From Microcaldota archaeon (GTDB taxonomy: Archaea > Micrarchaeota > Micrarchaeia > Micrarchaeales > CABMGC01), in contig JAJZIZ010000008.1 in the NCBI GenBank assembly GCA_021846005.1, positions 1-18,804 on the forward strand: a DNA stretch of 18,804 nt, in the 5' to 3' direction. This document shows positions 1-6,487 of the stretch, piece by piece. Each line of letters begins with the position of its first letter. Within the stretch, counting starts at the first letter, position 1. A model generated the notes under the pieces. The model searched no databases. It was not told where the DNA came from and worked only from the letters and a program-made list of their open reading frames with translations. The position numbers were made by a program, and so were the translations under genes.

Positions 1-2
1 AT

Positions 3-488
3 CTACCTGTTTGAGGTGGCATCCATCGCGCTCACTATTATGACCACTGTGTCATGAAGGCTCCCGTCTGTCTTAATGTTTTGGCATATCTCAAGCCCGT
101 TCATACCCGGCATCATGAGGTCAAGGACGACAAGGTCCGGCTTTTCGTACTTTATGCGCTTAAGGCCCTCAAGGCCGTCATATACCTGCGTAATCTCAAA
201 TCCTTTTCCTATCGAAAGCGCCATGAGCTTGTTTATGTTTTTGTCATCTTCAACTATCATTATCCTGTTGAATGTGGGTTTTTCAGTGAGGATATAATAA
301 GTCAGTATGCCTCCGCTGCTCCTCGAGGCTATGGCATGCGCCTTCTCCAGCACATCCAGGCTCTTCCTGAGCAGATCTTCTCCTATTTCCCTGGATTCTG
401 CAAAGCTCTTGAGCTCGTTGTAGGTTATCTCCTGGCGTTCATTTACCACTGAGATTACCTCAGCTTCAGCGTCCTCAAGGCTCCTCAT
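3..488 (-). CDS. Winged-helix protein with C-terminal receiver (REC) domain, receiver cut short
   Basis: Probable two-component output protein of 161 residues. Residues 1-70 look like a winged helix-turn-helix. Residues 76-161 are a receiver domain with the acidic pair (ED-D, about 81-82), the phospho-acceptor D123 in VVLDLMMPG and the switch Ser153 in VIIVSA. The TAG stop (3-5) falls right after strand 4, so the conserved Lys on strand 5 and helix 5 are missing; a normal receiver is about 115 residues and this one is about 86. The frame is open upstream to a TTG at 683, but those 65 residues look non-coding. ATG488 lies about 30 bases below a good TATA-like box (511-523), which suits a leaderless mRNA. 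The likely partner is the soluble histidine kinase two genes away. The truncation could be a frameshift whose continuation lies beyond the window edge. Confidence 0.7.
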   Translation of the reverse strand: MRSLEDAEAEVISVVNERQEITYNELKSFAESREIGEDLLRKSLDVLEKAHAIASRSSGGILTYYILTEKPTFNRIMIVEDDKNINKLMALSIGKGFEITQVYDGLEGLKRIKYEKPDLVVLDLMMPGMNGLEICQNIKTDGSLHDTVVIIVSAMDATSNR

Positions 489-510
489 AAAATCTATTAA
501 ACATCTGCAT

Positions 511-523
511 AATGTAATATATT
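511..523 (-). promoter_or_regulatory. TATA-like box of the winged-helix/receiver gene
   Basis: On the minus strand the stretch reads AATATATTACATT. It is centred about 30 bases upstream of ATG488, the spacing expected for an archaeal TATA box feeding a leaderless transcript. It supports ATG488 over the upstream TTG683. The rest of the 489-746 intergenic region holds a second divergent promoter and a small palindrome-like element (552-563, CCAAA-TG-TTTGG). I see no RNA gene there. Confidence 0.45.
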
Positions 524-713
524 CCTTCTTGCCTTGTGCGTTTAAGTCAATCCAAATGTTTGGGCATATCCCGCGTTTTCCATAAGCATATAAAACAAAC
601 ACGGCGGCCATGCACGTGTTCACGGAAACATCGGAGTCCTTCCAGCTAACGCCTTTTCTGCCTTCTTTAGTTTGAAAACTCAAGTGTACTCAATGAAGCA
701 AAATCCCTGCAAA

Positions 714-724
714 TCTATTTAAGT
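714..724 (+). promoter_or_regulatory. TATA-like box of the surface-protein gene
   Basis: An A/T-rich element around CTATTTAAGTA is centred about 28 bases upstream of ATG747. It points to a transcript with almost no leader. Confidence 0.4.
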
Positions 725-746
725 ATAATTCTTTCATAGCTACACC

Positions 747-1844
747 ATGTATGAAGACCAGAAAACATCTTCAAGGATGCAGCAAGGCATAAAACCTCAT
801 AGAAAATCCAATACTGGCAAGATGGCTACCACTGCTGCCCTTGTAATAGTAGTGATTGCCATAATTGCCTATCTTGCCTTTTCCTGGCATGGCGTTCCCA
901 TTGTTTCTTCAAATCAGACCATATCCCTGGCTCTGGGTAAAAGCTCATACTTCAAGCTGAAAGGCCAGCCTGCAACATTCGCAATGTTTCTTGAGAACTC
1001 TTCGCCATCTTATGCTACCATATATGTAAGCGAGGTTCCAGTGCTTACAAGCTCGGTATCAGAATTCACAGTATACAACGGCTCGCAGGCAAACATAAGC
1101 ACATCGCTCTCACCCACCGCCGACCTCGCAGTAAAGCTGGTATCTTCGGGCAACACAACCTCGAAGGTTGAGCTTATTCCCATCCCTGCAGTGTACAAAA
1201 TAAGGACAAGCCCTTCAATAGTAATAAGCAATCCGGCATCATTTTATTCCGGTACAGTTACACAAACCCCCCAGCCTTCCACTGCTTCTTCCTCAAGCTC
1301 ATCTGGCACCTCTTCACAGCCTTCCGGAAAGACCGCTGGCAGTTCTCAGACATCTTCCCAATCCTCTTCTTCAAATCCACCACCCACCTCCACTTCTGCG
1401 GCGCCAGTCAAGACTCCTCTTGAAAACATATCTTCCATACTCAACTATACTTACATAGGATCCCTTATGAACAACTACAGCACATTGTACACTTATGACA
1501 AGGCATGCACTGCTCCCGAATACAACACAAGCTTTCTTGAGTTTGTGCACCAGTCCCCTATTGGTTCTTCGGACTTCCGGAATGCTACGACCATGACTCC
1601 TACCGGATTGGTTGCCAACGCAACCGCAAAAGGAAACAACAATTATGCCGTAACATACTCTCCTATAGTTTCCGACCCTTCGACCCGCGGCGTGGCGGTA
1701 AGCTTCAATCTGGATTCCTCTACCGCGGCAGTTACTAATCTCAAGTTCAGTGGCATTTACCAGACCCTTAACTATACTTCTGTCCTGGCAAATTATCGAT
1801 ATCAGAAAGGCATAAGCGGCTCATGCGGCGCATACATACCATGA
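747..1844 (+). CDS. Membrane-anchored, probably glycosylated surface protein
   Basis: Not assigned to a family. A basic N-terminus (1-26) is followed by one strongly hydrophobic segment (about 27-46), which probably anchors the protein with the remainder outside the cell. Residues 50-170 are beta-rich in composition. Residues 172-224 are a low-complexity Ser/Thr/Pro/Gln linker, and 225-365 form a second domain with only two cysteines (C254 and C360), which could form a disulfide. About a dozen N-x-S/T sequons lie outside the membrane segment (for example N56, N84, N111, N136, N243), so archaeal N-glycosylation is likely, and the Ser/Thr linker could carry O-glycans. ATG747 lies just below a TATA-like box. 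It diverges from the receiver gene and converges on the histidine kinase. It could be a cell-envelope, adhesin or pseudopilin-like protein; the sequence does not decide. Confidence 0.75.
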   Translation: MYEDQKTSSRMQQGIKPHRKSNTGKMATTAALVIVVIAIIAYLAFSWHGVPIVSSNQTISLALGKSSYFKLKGQPATFAMFLENSSPSYATIYVSEVPVLTSSVSEFTVYNGSQANISTSLSPTADLAVKLVSSGNTTSKVELIPIPAVYKIRTSPSIVISNPASFYSGTVTQTPQPSTASSSSSSGTSSQPSGKTAGSSQTSSQSSSSNPPPTSTSAAPVKTPLENISSILNYTYIGSLMNNYSTLYTYDKACTAPEYNTSFLEFVHQSPIGSSDFRNATTMTPTGLVANATAKGNNNYAVTYSPIVSDPSTRGVAVSFNLDSSTAAVTNLKFSGIYQTLNYTSVLANYRYQKGISGSCGAYIP

Positions 1845-1864
1845 CTGGCAAGCCTTCTGCAATA

Positions 1865-1884
1865 ATGTGCAAATATGTGCAAAT
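1865..1884 (+). repeat. Two tandem copies of a 10-base unit between convergent genes
   Basis: ATGTGCAAAT occurs twice in direct succession (1865-1874 and 1875-1884) in the 83-base gap between the surface protein and the histidine kinase. No function is apparent; replication slippage is the simplest origin. Confidence 0.5.
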
Positions 1885-1927
1885 GCGGAATGCTCATGGC
1901 GTTTTCAGGAATCAGCACGCATCAGCA

Positions 1928-4168
1928 TCAGCCGGCCTGCTTCTTTTCTTTTTTGCTCTTTCTTGTTATCGGGAGCGTGAAATAGAAAACGCTCCCCTTT
2001 CCTACTGCGGTTTCTTTGTCCACCCCTACCTTGCCTCCATGAAGTGAAACTATCTCCTTTACTATCGAGAGCCCCAGCCCCGTGCCGGATCCTTCCTGCT
2101 TGGTGAGCCCCCTCTTCTGCAGCTGGTAGAATCTCCTGAAAAGCTTTGTCCTGTCTTCAGGGCTTATTCCTATGCCTGTGTCTCTGATTTCCACCTTGAC
2201 GTTCTTGCCTTTCCTGAATGCCTTGATTGTGATGCTTCCCTTCTCGGTGAACTTGTATGCATTGACTATCAGATTGACGAAGACCTGCACAAGCCTGTTC
2301 GGGTCGGCTTCTATCTTAGGCACATTGTAGTCTATTGCGAAATCATATCCCAGACCCTTTGCCTTTACCATCTCTTCCAGTGATTTTATGCTTGCGTTAT
2401 CCCTTATTGTGCCAAGATCGACATTCTGCCAGTCTAGTTTTATCTTTCCGGCCTCAAGCTTTGCGACCTGGAGTATTTGCTGTATCAGAAGCTCGAGCCT
2501 GTCGTCTTCAGTTATTATGGTGTTGACACTATCCTTCTGCTCGGCGTTAAGCTCGCCAAAGCTTCCGCCGAGGAGCAATCTTGCATAGCCGTTTATGTTG
2601 GTTATAGGCGTCTTGAGCTCATGCGAAATATTGAATATGAACTGTGTTTTCAGATCGCTCTCCTGTTTCATCTTCTCCGCATGCTTTCCGACTTCCTCCA
2701 GCCTGCTCCTCATCTCTTCCATGAGCATCTTGGTGTTGAGCTCCTTGCCTATTATCATGTACCCATTAAATCTTCCCTCAATGTCGGTAAGTGTCTTGAC
2801 GCTCTGGGTGAACTTGACTACTCCTCCGATCTTGTCTGCCATTGCCACGTACACGTCAGTAAGCGAGCCCCGCTCCCTTGCAAGTTCGAACGCGGAACTC
2901 ATTCTCTCCATGTTTTCATTGTTTGGAAAGAGCCTTGACAAAGGTATTCCCTGAAGCTCTCCGTTCCCGTATTTAAGGAGTCTCTGTGCGCTTTTGTTTG
3001 CCTTTCTCACCATTCCGTCTTCGTCAACCACTATGATGAATTCAGTGGATAGTTCCATTATCTGGTCGATATCCTTCTCAAGCGTCTCTATGTATTTGCC
3101 AGGACTTCTGGAAACAACCGCGTAAAATCCATATTTCCTCCTTCCTATTTCGAGGTTCATCTTGCTCTCTATCCCGTTTCCCATCAGGAATTTAACATAA
3201 TCGCTGTATTTCCCGCTTCCGTTTTTGCCAAATGCGTTTTCAATGGCATCTAAGATATTCCCGTCTGTGAGACTGCCTATCTTTCTCCCAATAAGGTTGA
3301 TTGGATCGGTTCGCAGCATACTGGAATTGCCTCCTATCCATGCTATTCTCATCTTCTCGTCAAGAAGCATGAATGCCTCATCATTGCTGCTCTGGAGAAG
3401 ACCTGATTTGTCTTCAAAATCCCTCAGTTCGGTAATATCATACACTGAAATGCAGGTCAGGTTGCCGTCTACTTGCTTTGATGAAATTCTGTACGCTTTG
3501 CTGGTTTCAGGATCCCTGACCTCAAGCGGCTCTCCGGATTTCAGTATATCTTCAAGGCTTGTTGTATCTGAAAAAAAGTCTCCAAGTTCCATGCTTTCCG
3601 GGTTCTTAGAAAGAAACCCTATGCTATTCATCGCTTTCCTGTTCGCCTTGACAACCTTGCCATTCCCGTCAATTATGACCTGGGGGAAGTCTCCATCAAA
3701 TACGGCTTCGAAGTATTTTTCTGTATTTGCGCCCCTTTCCTTCTCCTTTCTGAAGCCCATCTCCCTGCCTACTATCCTCGCGGCGGTAGAAATTCCCTGT
3801 ATATGATCCTTGCTGAAAAATTCCTCCTTGTCCGATAGAAGCGTAAGCACGCCAAAGCTGTATTTCTCTGTGCCTACTGGCACAATAAGGCAGCTTCTGA
3901 ATCCTTTCCTGAAATACTCTATGAGATCTACAAAGCCAGAATAGCTGTTCAGCCTGTTGTCGACATATGGTTTATTGGAGTTGAGAACAGCTTCTTCTGA
4001 CTGGTTGATATCCTTTGAATCCTCTTCTATCTCCTTTACTATTGTTTTTACTGCACCTGCGCATTCCCTTGCGCTGCTTCCGAAATTGCCCATCAATTCC
4101 GATGCAGTCTCTGATTCCTTGCATATTTCAATGGCCTTATTAACCATGCGCTCCGAAAAAGCCACCAT
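1928..4168 (-). CDS. Soluble multi-sensor histidine kinase (GAF-PAS-PAS-PAS-HisKA-HATPase)
   Basis: A 746-residue cytoplasmic sensor kinase with no hydrophobic membrane segment. Order: GAF-like region (about 20-138, with SCLIVPVG...FGVLTLLS), PAS1 (about 150-250), a degenerate PAS2 (about 258-355), PAS3 (about 370-475), a short coiled coil (480-505), the HisKA dimerisation helix with phospho-acceptor H516 in NISHELKTP, and an ATPase domain with N-box N636, G1 box DTGIG (663-667) and G2 box GTGLG (695-699). All catalytic motifs are intact. It probably senses small molecules or redox state inside the cell and phosphorylates a receiver protein; the truncated receiver protein at 3-488 is the only candidate in view. 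ATG4168 is used here. ATG4147 (residue 8) is equally possible, because a TATA-like element (about 4175-4185) sits about 30 bases above it. It diverges from flpA over only 51 bases. Confidence 0.93.
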   Translation of the reverse strand: MVAFSERMVNKAIEICKESETASELMGNFGSSARECAGAVKTIVKEIEEDSKDINQSEEAVLNSNKPYVDNRLNSYSGFVDLIEYFRKGFRSCLIVPVGTEKYSFGVLTLLSDKEEFFSKDHIQGISTAARIVGREMGFRKEKERGANTEKYFEAVFDGDFPQVIIDGNGKVVKANRKAMNSIGFLSKNPESMELGDFFSDTTSLEDILKSGEPLEVRDPETSKAYRISSKQVDGNLTCISVYDITELRDFEDKSGLLQSSNDEAFMLLDEKMRIAWIGGNSSMLRTDPINLIGRKIGSLTDGNILDAIENAFGKNGSGKYSDYVKFLMGNGIESKMNLEIGRRKYGFYAVVSRSPGKYIETLEKDIDQIMELSTEFIIVVDEDGMVRKANKSAQRLLKYGNGELQGIPLSRLFPNNENMERMSSAFELARERGSLTDVYVAMADKIGGVVKFTQSVKTLTDIEGRFNGYMIIGKELNTKMLMEEMRSRLEEVGKHAEKMKQESDLKTQFIFNISHELKTPITNINGYARLLLGGSFGELNAEQKDSVNTIITEDDRLELLIQQILQVAKLEAGKIKLDWQNVDLGTIRDNASIKSLEEMVKAKGLGYDFAIDYNVPKIEADPNRLVQVFVNLIVNAYKFTEKGSITIKAFRKGKNVKVEIRDTGIGISPEDRTKLFRRFYQLQKRGLTKQEGSGTGLGLSIVKEIVSLHGGKVGVDKETAVGKGSVFYFTLPITRKSKKEKKQAG

Positions 4169-4170
4169 GC

Positions 4171-4206
4171 TAATCTATAAATAACAAATAACCTAATAAA
4201 AGATAA
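4171..4206. promoter_or_regulatory. Shared divergent promoter region, histidine kinase / flpA
   Basis: Only 51 bases separate the two start codons, and they are almost wholly A/T. TATAAATA-like and AATAAAAGATAA-like elements can be read on either strand, so one compact region must drive both genes. Which element serves which gene cannot be settled by eye: the right-hand element is about 25 bases from the flpA ATG (4220), and the left-hand one is about 30 bases from the kinase ATG at 4147. Confidence 0.4.
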
Positions 4207-4219
4207 ATCTGCGTATTTC

Positions 4220-4879
4220 ATGGAGATTAAAGAAGTATTTAACGGGGTATACCGCATAAACGGCAAACTTGCCACGGAAAACCTTGTTAAAGGAACAAAG
4301 GTATATGACGAAGACCTGATTTCGTCCGACAGCAGAGAGTACCGGACATGGAATCCTTACCGGAGCAAGTTAGCCGCAGCAATACTCAAGTCGTTAAAGA
4401 ATATGACAATCAGGGACGGATCCAATGTTTTATATCTTGGGGCAGCCACAGGCACAACGTGCAGCCACATCAGCGACATAATAAGGGAGAATGGAAATCT
4501 TTACTGCGTCGAATTCTCAGAGCGCAACATGCGTCAGCTTCTTGACGTCTGCAGCAAGCGCGAGAATATGTTTCCCATATTCAAGGACGCACGCCTTCTC
4601 GAGGAGTACGCAAACGATGTAGGCACAGTCGATGTGCTATATCAGGACCTTTCCGCGAAGGATCAGGCCGAGCTGCTTCTTCTTAATGGCGGCCTCCTCA
4701 AAAAAGGAGGATATGCATATGTTGCCATAAAGTCACAGAGCATAAGCGTCTCAAAACCTCCACGGCAGGTCTACAAGGAGTTCTTCAATAAGGTATCCCC
4801 AAAATTCCAGCTTGTGGAATCAATAGACATAATGCCTTTTGACAGAATGCACATGTTTGCAGTATTCAAGAAGAAGTAA
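4220..4879 (+). CDS. flpA: Fibrillarin-like rRNA/tRNA 2'-O-methyltransferase
   Basis: The methyltransferase subunit of the archaeal C/D-box sRNP. It transfers a methyl group from S-adenosylmethionine to ribose 2'-OH of rRNA and tRNA at sites chosen by C/D guide RNAs, together with Nop5 and L7Ae. The 219 residues match archaeal fibrillarins in length. The SAM-binding loop is LGAATGTT (73-80), followed by the acidic strand end VEF (97-99). The catalytic tetrad positions appear present: K50 in YRSKLAAAI, D143 in YQDLS, K171 in AIKS and H211 in RMHMF. The small N-terminal beta domain (1-45) is also present. In many archaea flpA sits beside nop5; here the neighbours are a histidine kinase and an unrelated protein. 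The last 14 bases overlap the end of the opposite-strand gene. Confidence 0.96.
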   Translation: MEIKEVFNGVYRINGKLATENLVKGTKVYDEDLISSDSREYRTWNPYRSKLAAAILKSLKNMTIRDGSNVLYLGAATGTTCSHISDIIRENGNLYCVEFSERNMRQLLDVCSKRENMFPIFKDARLLEEYANDVGTVDVLYQDLSAKDQAELLLLNGGLLKKGGYAYVAIKSQSISVSKPPRQVYKEFFNKVSPKFQLVESIDIMPFDRMHMFAVFKKK

Positions 4880-5417
4880 ATCTCCATTCTGCGCGTCTTG
4901 CCACCTCTCTGCGCTGTGCCATATACCTTTTGGCTCTGTTCAAGAAGTTTTCGATACGTTCATTCCCTTCCCTGTCTCCTATTGCTTCGGCTATCTCTCT
5001 GCCTTTCTTTTCCAGGATTTGTCTTGTGGTCTTAAGACTATCAGCTATCATTTCAATTCCCGGAGTGAACAATTCTGCCGGAAGGATCAAATGCTCCAGC
5101 AATATTATAAACTGATTTGGAACTCCTGCACTCCTGCCAAGCTGTCTCCTTTTGATGTTATAGAACTCTCTGGTATATCTTGTACCTATTCCTAAATCCC
5201 TAAACTGTTTGGGTATATTATTTTCTTTAGAATTTGCAAGTATGCTTAATTCTCTAAAAAGAAAGTAGAACTCACTTCTTCTTTCTTCTTCGTTATCTCT
5301 TCTTATATTCAAAAAGAGCTGCAATTTCCTCAAAGCCCCGGCCCGGTCCGTGCCTGCGTCTGCCCCTAACCTATAATTCACAACCCGCTCGTGCCTGCTA
5401 TGCCTCTCAAGATACAA
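4866..5417 (-). CDS. Unrecognised basic, helical protein
   Basis: Not recognised. The frame encodes 183 residues rich in Arg, Glu and Leu, mostly predicted helix, with no membrane segment, signal peptide or cysteine motif. Two Arg-rich stretches (about 100-115, and the C-terminal 155-180) suggest nucleic-acid contact, but that is inference. The start is uncertain: TTG5417 gives the full frame and lies below a T/A-rich stretch (about 5441-5460), while a GTG at residue 14 would give a shorter form. The 3' end overlaps the flpA 3' end by 14 bases, tail to tail. Arg codons are largely AGA with frequent TTA and ATA, visibly unlike the neighbouring genes, which prefer AGG/CGC and CTT/CTC. This hints at a lineage-specific or transferred gene. 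The long open frame and coding-like composition make a real gene likely. Confidence 0.6.
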   Translation of the reverse strand: MYLERHSRHERVVNYRLGADAGTDRAGALRKLQLFLNIRRDNEEERRSEFYFLFRELSILANSKENNIPKQFRDLGIGTRYTREFYNIKRRQLGRSAGVPNQFIILLEHLILPAELFTPGIEMIADSLKTTRQILEKKGREIAEAIGDREGNERIENFLNRAKRYMAQRREVARRAEWRFTSS

Positions 5418-5520
5418 AAAATCCCCAGATGTAAATCTGCGGTATAAGGTATTTATTTATTTTCTATTGATTGCGTGGTTCTTACTATCTGGCCGCATCC
5501 TTATTTCCAAGTACAAGCCA

Positions 5521-5553
5521 GCGGGACAGCCTGCCATGTGCTGAAATGCCCGC
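5521..5553. other. GC-rich stem-loop potential in the divergent intergenic region
   Basis: GCGGG (5521-5525) pairs with CCCGC (5549-5553), and inside it CAGC (5527-5530) pairs with GCTG (5540-5543), leaving a 9-base terminal loop. It lies in the 194-base gap between the 4866-5417 and 5612-6433 genes, upstream of both promoters' core elements. It could be a small RNA, a regulatory structure or chance. No box C/D pair or snoRNA hallmark is clear. Confidence 0.2.
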
Positions 5554-5564
5554 ATGGGAAATAA

Positions 5565-5590
5565 CCTTTTTGTAGCGAAAAGGATAAAAT
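5565..5590 (+). promoter_or_regulatory. TATA-like box with overlapping inverted repeat, zinc-ribbon gene
   Basis: AGGATAAAAT (about 5581-5590) lies 22-30 bases upstream of ATG5612 and fits a TATA box. A perfect 6-bp inverted repeat, CCTTTT (5565-5570) and AAAAGG (5578-5583) with a 7-base spacer, overlaps its upstream edge (the purine-rich BRE position). It could be a repressor site. Confidence 0.35.
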
Positions 5591-5611
5591 CACAGCAATC
5601 CAACTGAGTTT

Positions 5612-6433
5612 ATGGAAAAATCCAACAGCCTGGAATTGCCATTCAAAATGAAAAATCCATCTGCCAATTGCTATTGCTGCGGGTCATTCCTGTTGATGTG
5701 CAATAAGGATGAAGGTTTCTGCCATTTCTGTGAGGCATACAACCTGCTTGACGGCACTTCCCCTGAAAATCCGATGTCAGAAAAACTATATGGCATACAG
5801 ATGCTTCTGGAGAGCCGCGGCTACCAGGAAACCGAGAGAGCCTTGGATAAAATGGCCAAGTCATCCCTAGCACAGCAATCTCCTGCTGCACTATTCGGCG
5901 CGGCATCAATATATCGAACTCTTGCAGACGCAGCATATTATGACCGCAATTACGGCTTGAATGGATTCATGGAGCAGAATTCCTTCAACGTATATCATTC
6001 CCTTGACCTTACTTCAAAATACAAGACCCTTTTCTACAAAGTAATCAAACTGGCAGAAGCAGAAACCGGAAACCTTTCGGATTCCAATCTTGCATATCTC
6101 GGCTTCGTTTCATGCCTCAAAGTAAAGAATTACCATAAAGCGAGGAAGTTCCTTGAATTACTGCGGAAAGTTGCTAAAGGCATTGAGCTGGAATATGCAG
6201 AAGCGGCTCTTGCAGTCGATTCAGGCAATGGCATAAATTCAGAAGCCATACTTTCGCTAATATCCAAAGGAAGCTCAAATTCCATATATTACCTTGCAAA
6301 GAGCTATGTCAAGAAAAAACGGATGCGTGATGCAAAATCAATACTGGAAAGGCTTAACTCAAGGGTGAATATGCCTGACTCGGTTTACCTGCTTGGCAGG
6401 ATAAACCAGTTTCTTAAGGAAACCGAATTATAA
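5612..6433 (+). CDS. Zinc-ribbon protein with helical-repeat (TPR-like) C-terminus
   Basis: Function unknown. Near the N-terminus, C20/C22/C23, C30, C37 and C40 include the pattern C-x2-C (20-23) then C-x2-C (37-40), a likely zinc ribbon or treble-clef knuckle. After an acidic linker, residues about 60-273 look like stacked amphipathic helix pairs, with repeats such as SNLAYLGFVSCLKVKNYHKARKF, IYYLAKSYVKKKRMRDAKSILERL and VYLLGRINQFLKE that resemble TPR or Sel1-type units. Such proteins usually scaffold protein-protein contacts; the zinc ribbon could bind RNA or protein. It is cytoplasmic, with no membrane segment. ATG5612 is supported by a TATA-like box. It converges on rtcB with a 54-base gap. 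Domain calls are by eye, not by profile search. Confidence 0.7.
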   Translation: MEKSNSLELPFKMKNPSANCYCCGSFLLMCNKDEGFCHFCEAYNLLDGTSPENPMSEKLYGIQMLLESRGYQETERALDKMAKSSLAQQSPAALFGAASIYRTLADAAYYDRNYGLNGFMEQNSFNVYHSLDLTSKYKTLFYKVIKLAEAETGNLSDSNLAYLGFVSCLKVKNYHKARKFLELLRKVAKGIELEYAEAALAVDSGNGINSEAILSLISKGSSNSIYYLAKSYVKKKRMRDAKSILERLNSRVNMPDSVYLLGRINQFLKETEL

Positions 6434-6487
6434 TACATATGGCACCATATGGCGTATGGGGCAAAGGCGGACATGTACAAAATCTCC

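Noticed and set aside
489..683. N-terminal extension of the receiver protein up to a TTG at 683
   Set aside because: The extra 65 residues have a non-coding feel and the extension would run through the best TATA-like box. ATG488 has correct promoter spacing.
2335..2954. Several plus-strand open frames inside the histidine kinase
   Set aside because: They are out-of-frame shadows of a gene with intact catalytic motifs and show Ser/Leu-rich reverse-complement composition.
3225..3806. 193-residue plus-strand frame opposite the kinase
   Set aside because: Antisense shadow of the PAS region with no recognisable domain and no promoter.
5521..5553. C/D-box sRNA next to flpA
   Set aside because: A CTGA is present at 5541-5544, but no box C (RTGATGA) or internal C'/D' pair is visible.
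6434..6470. Repeated CATATGGC-like motif as a regulatory array
   Set aside because: Two to three imperfect copies in a 54-base convergent gap with no promoter to control; likely chance.
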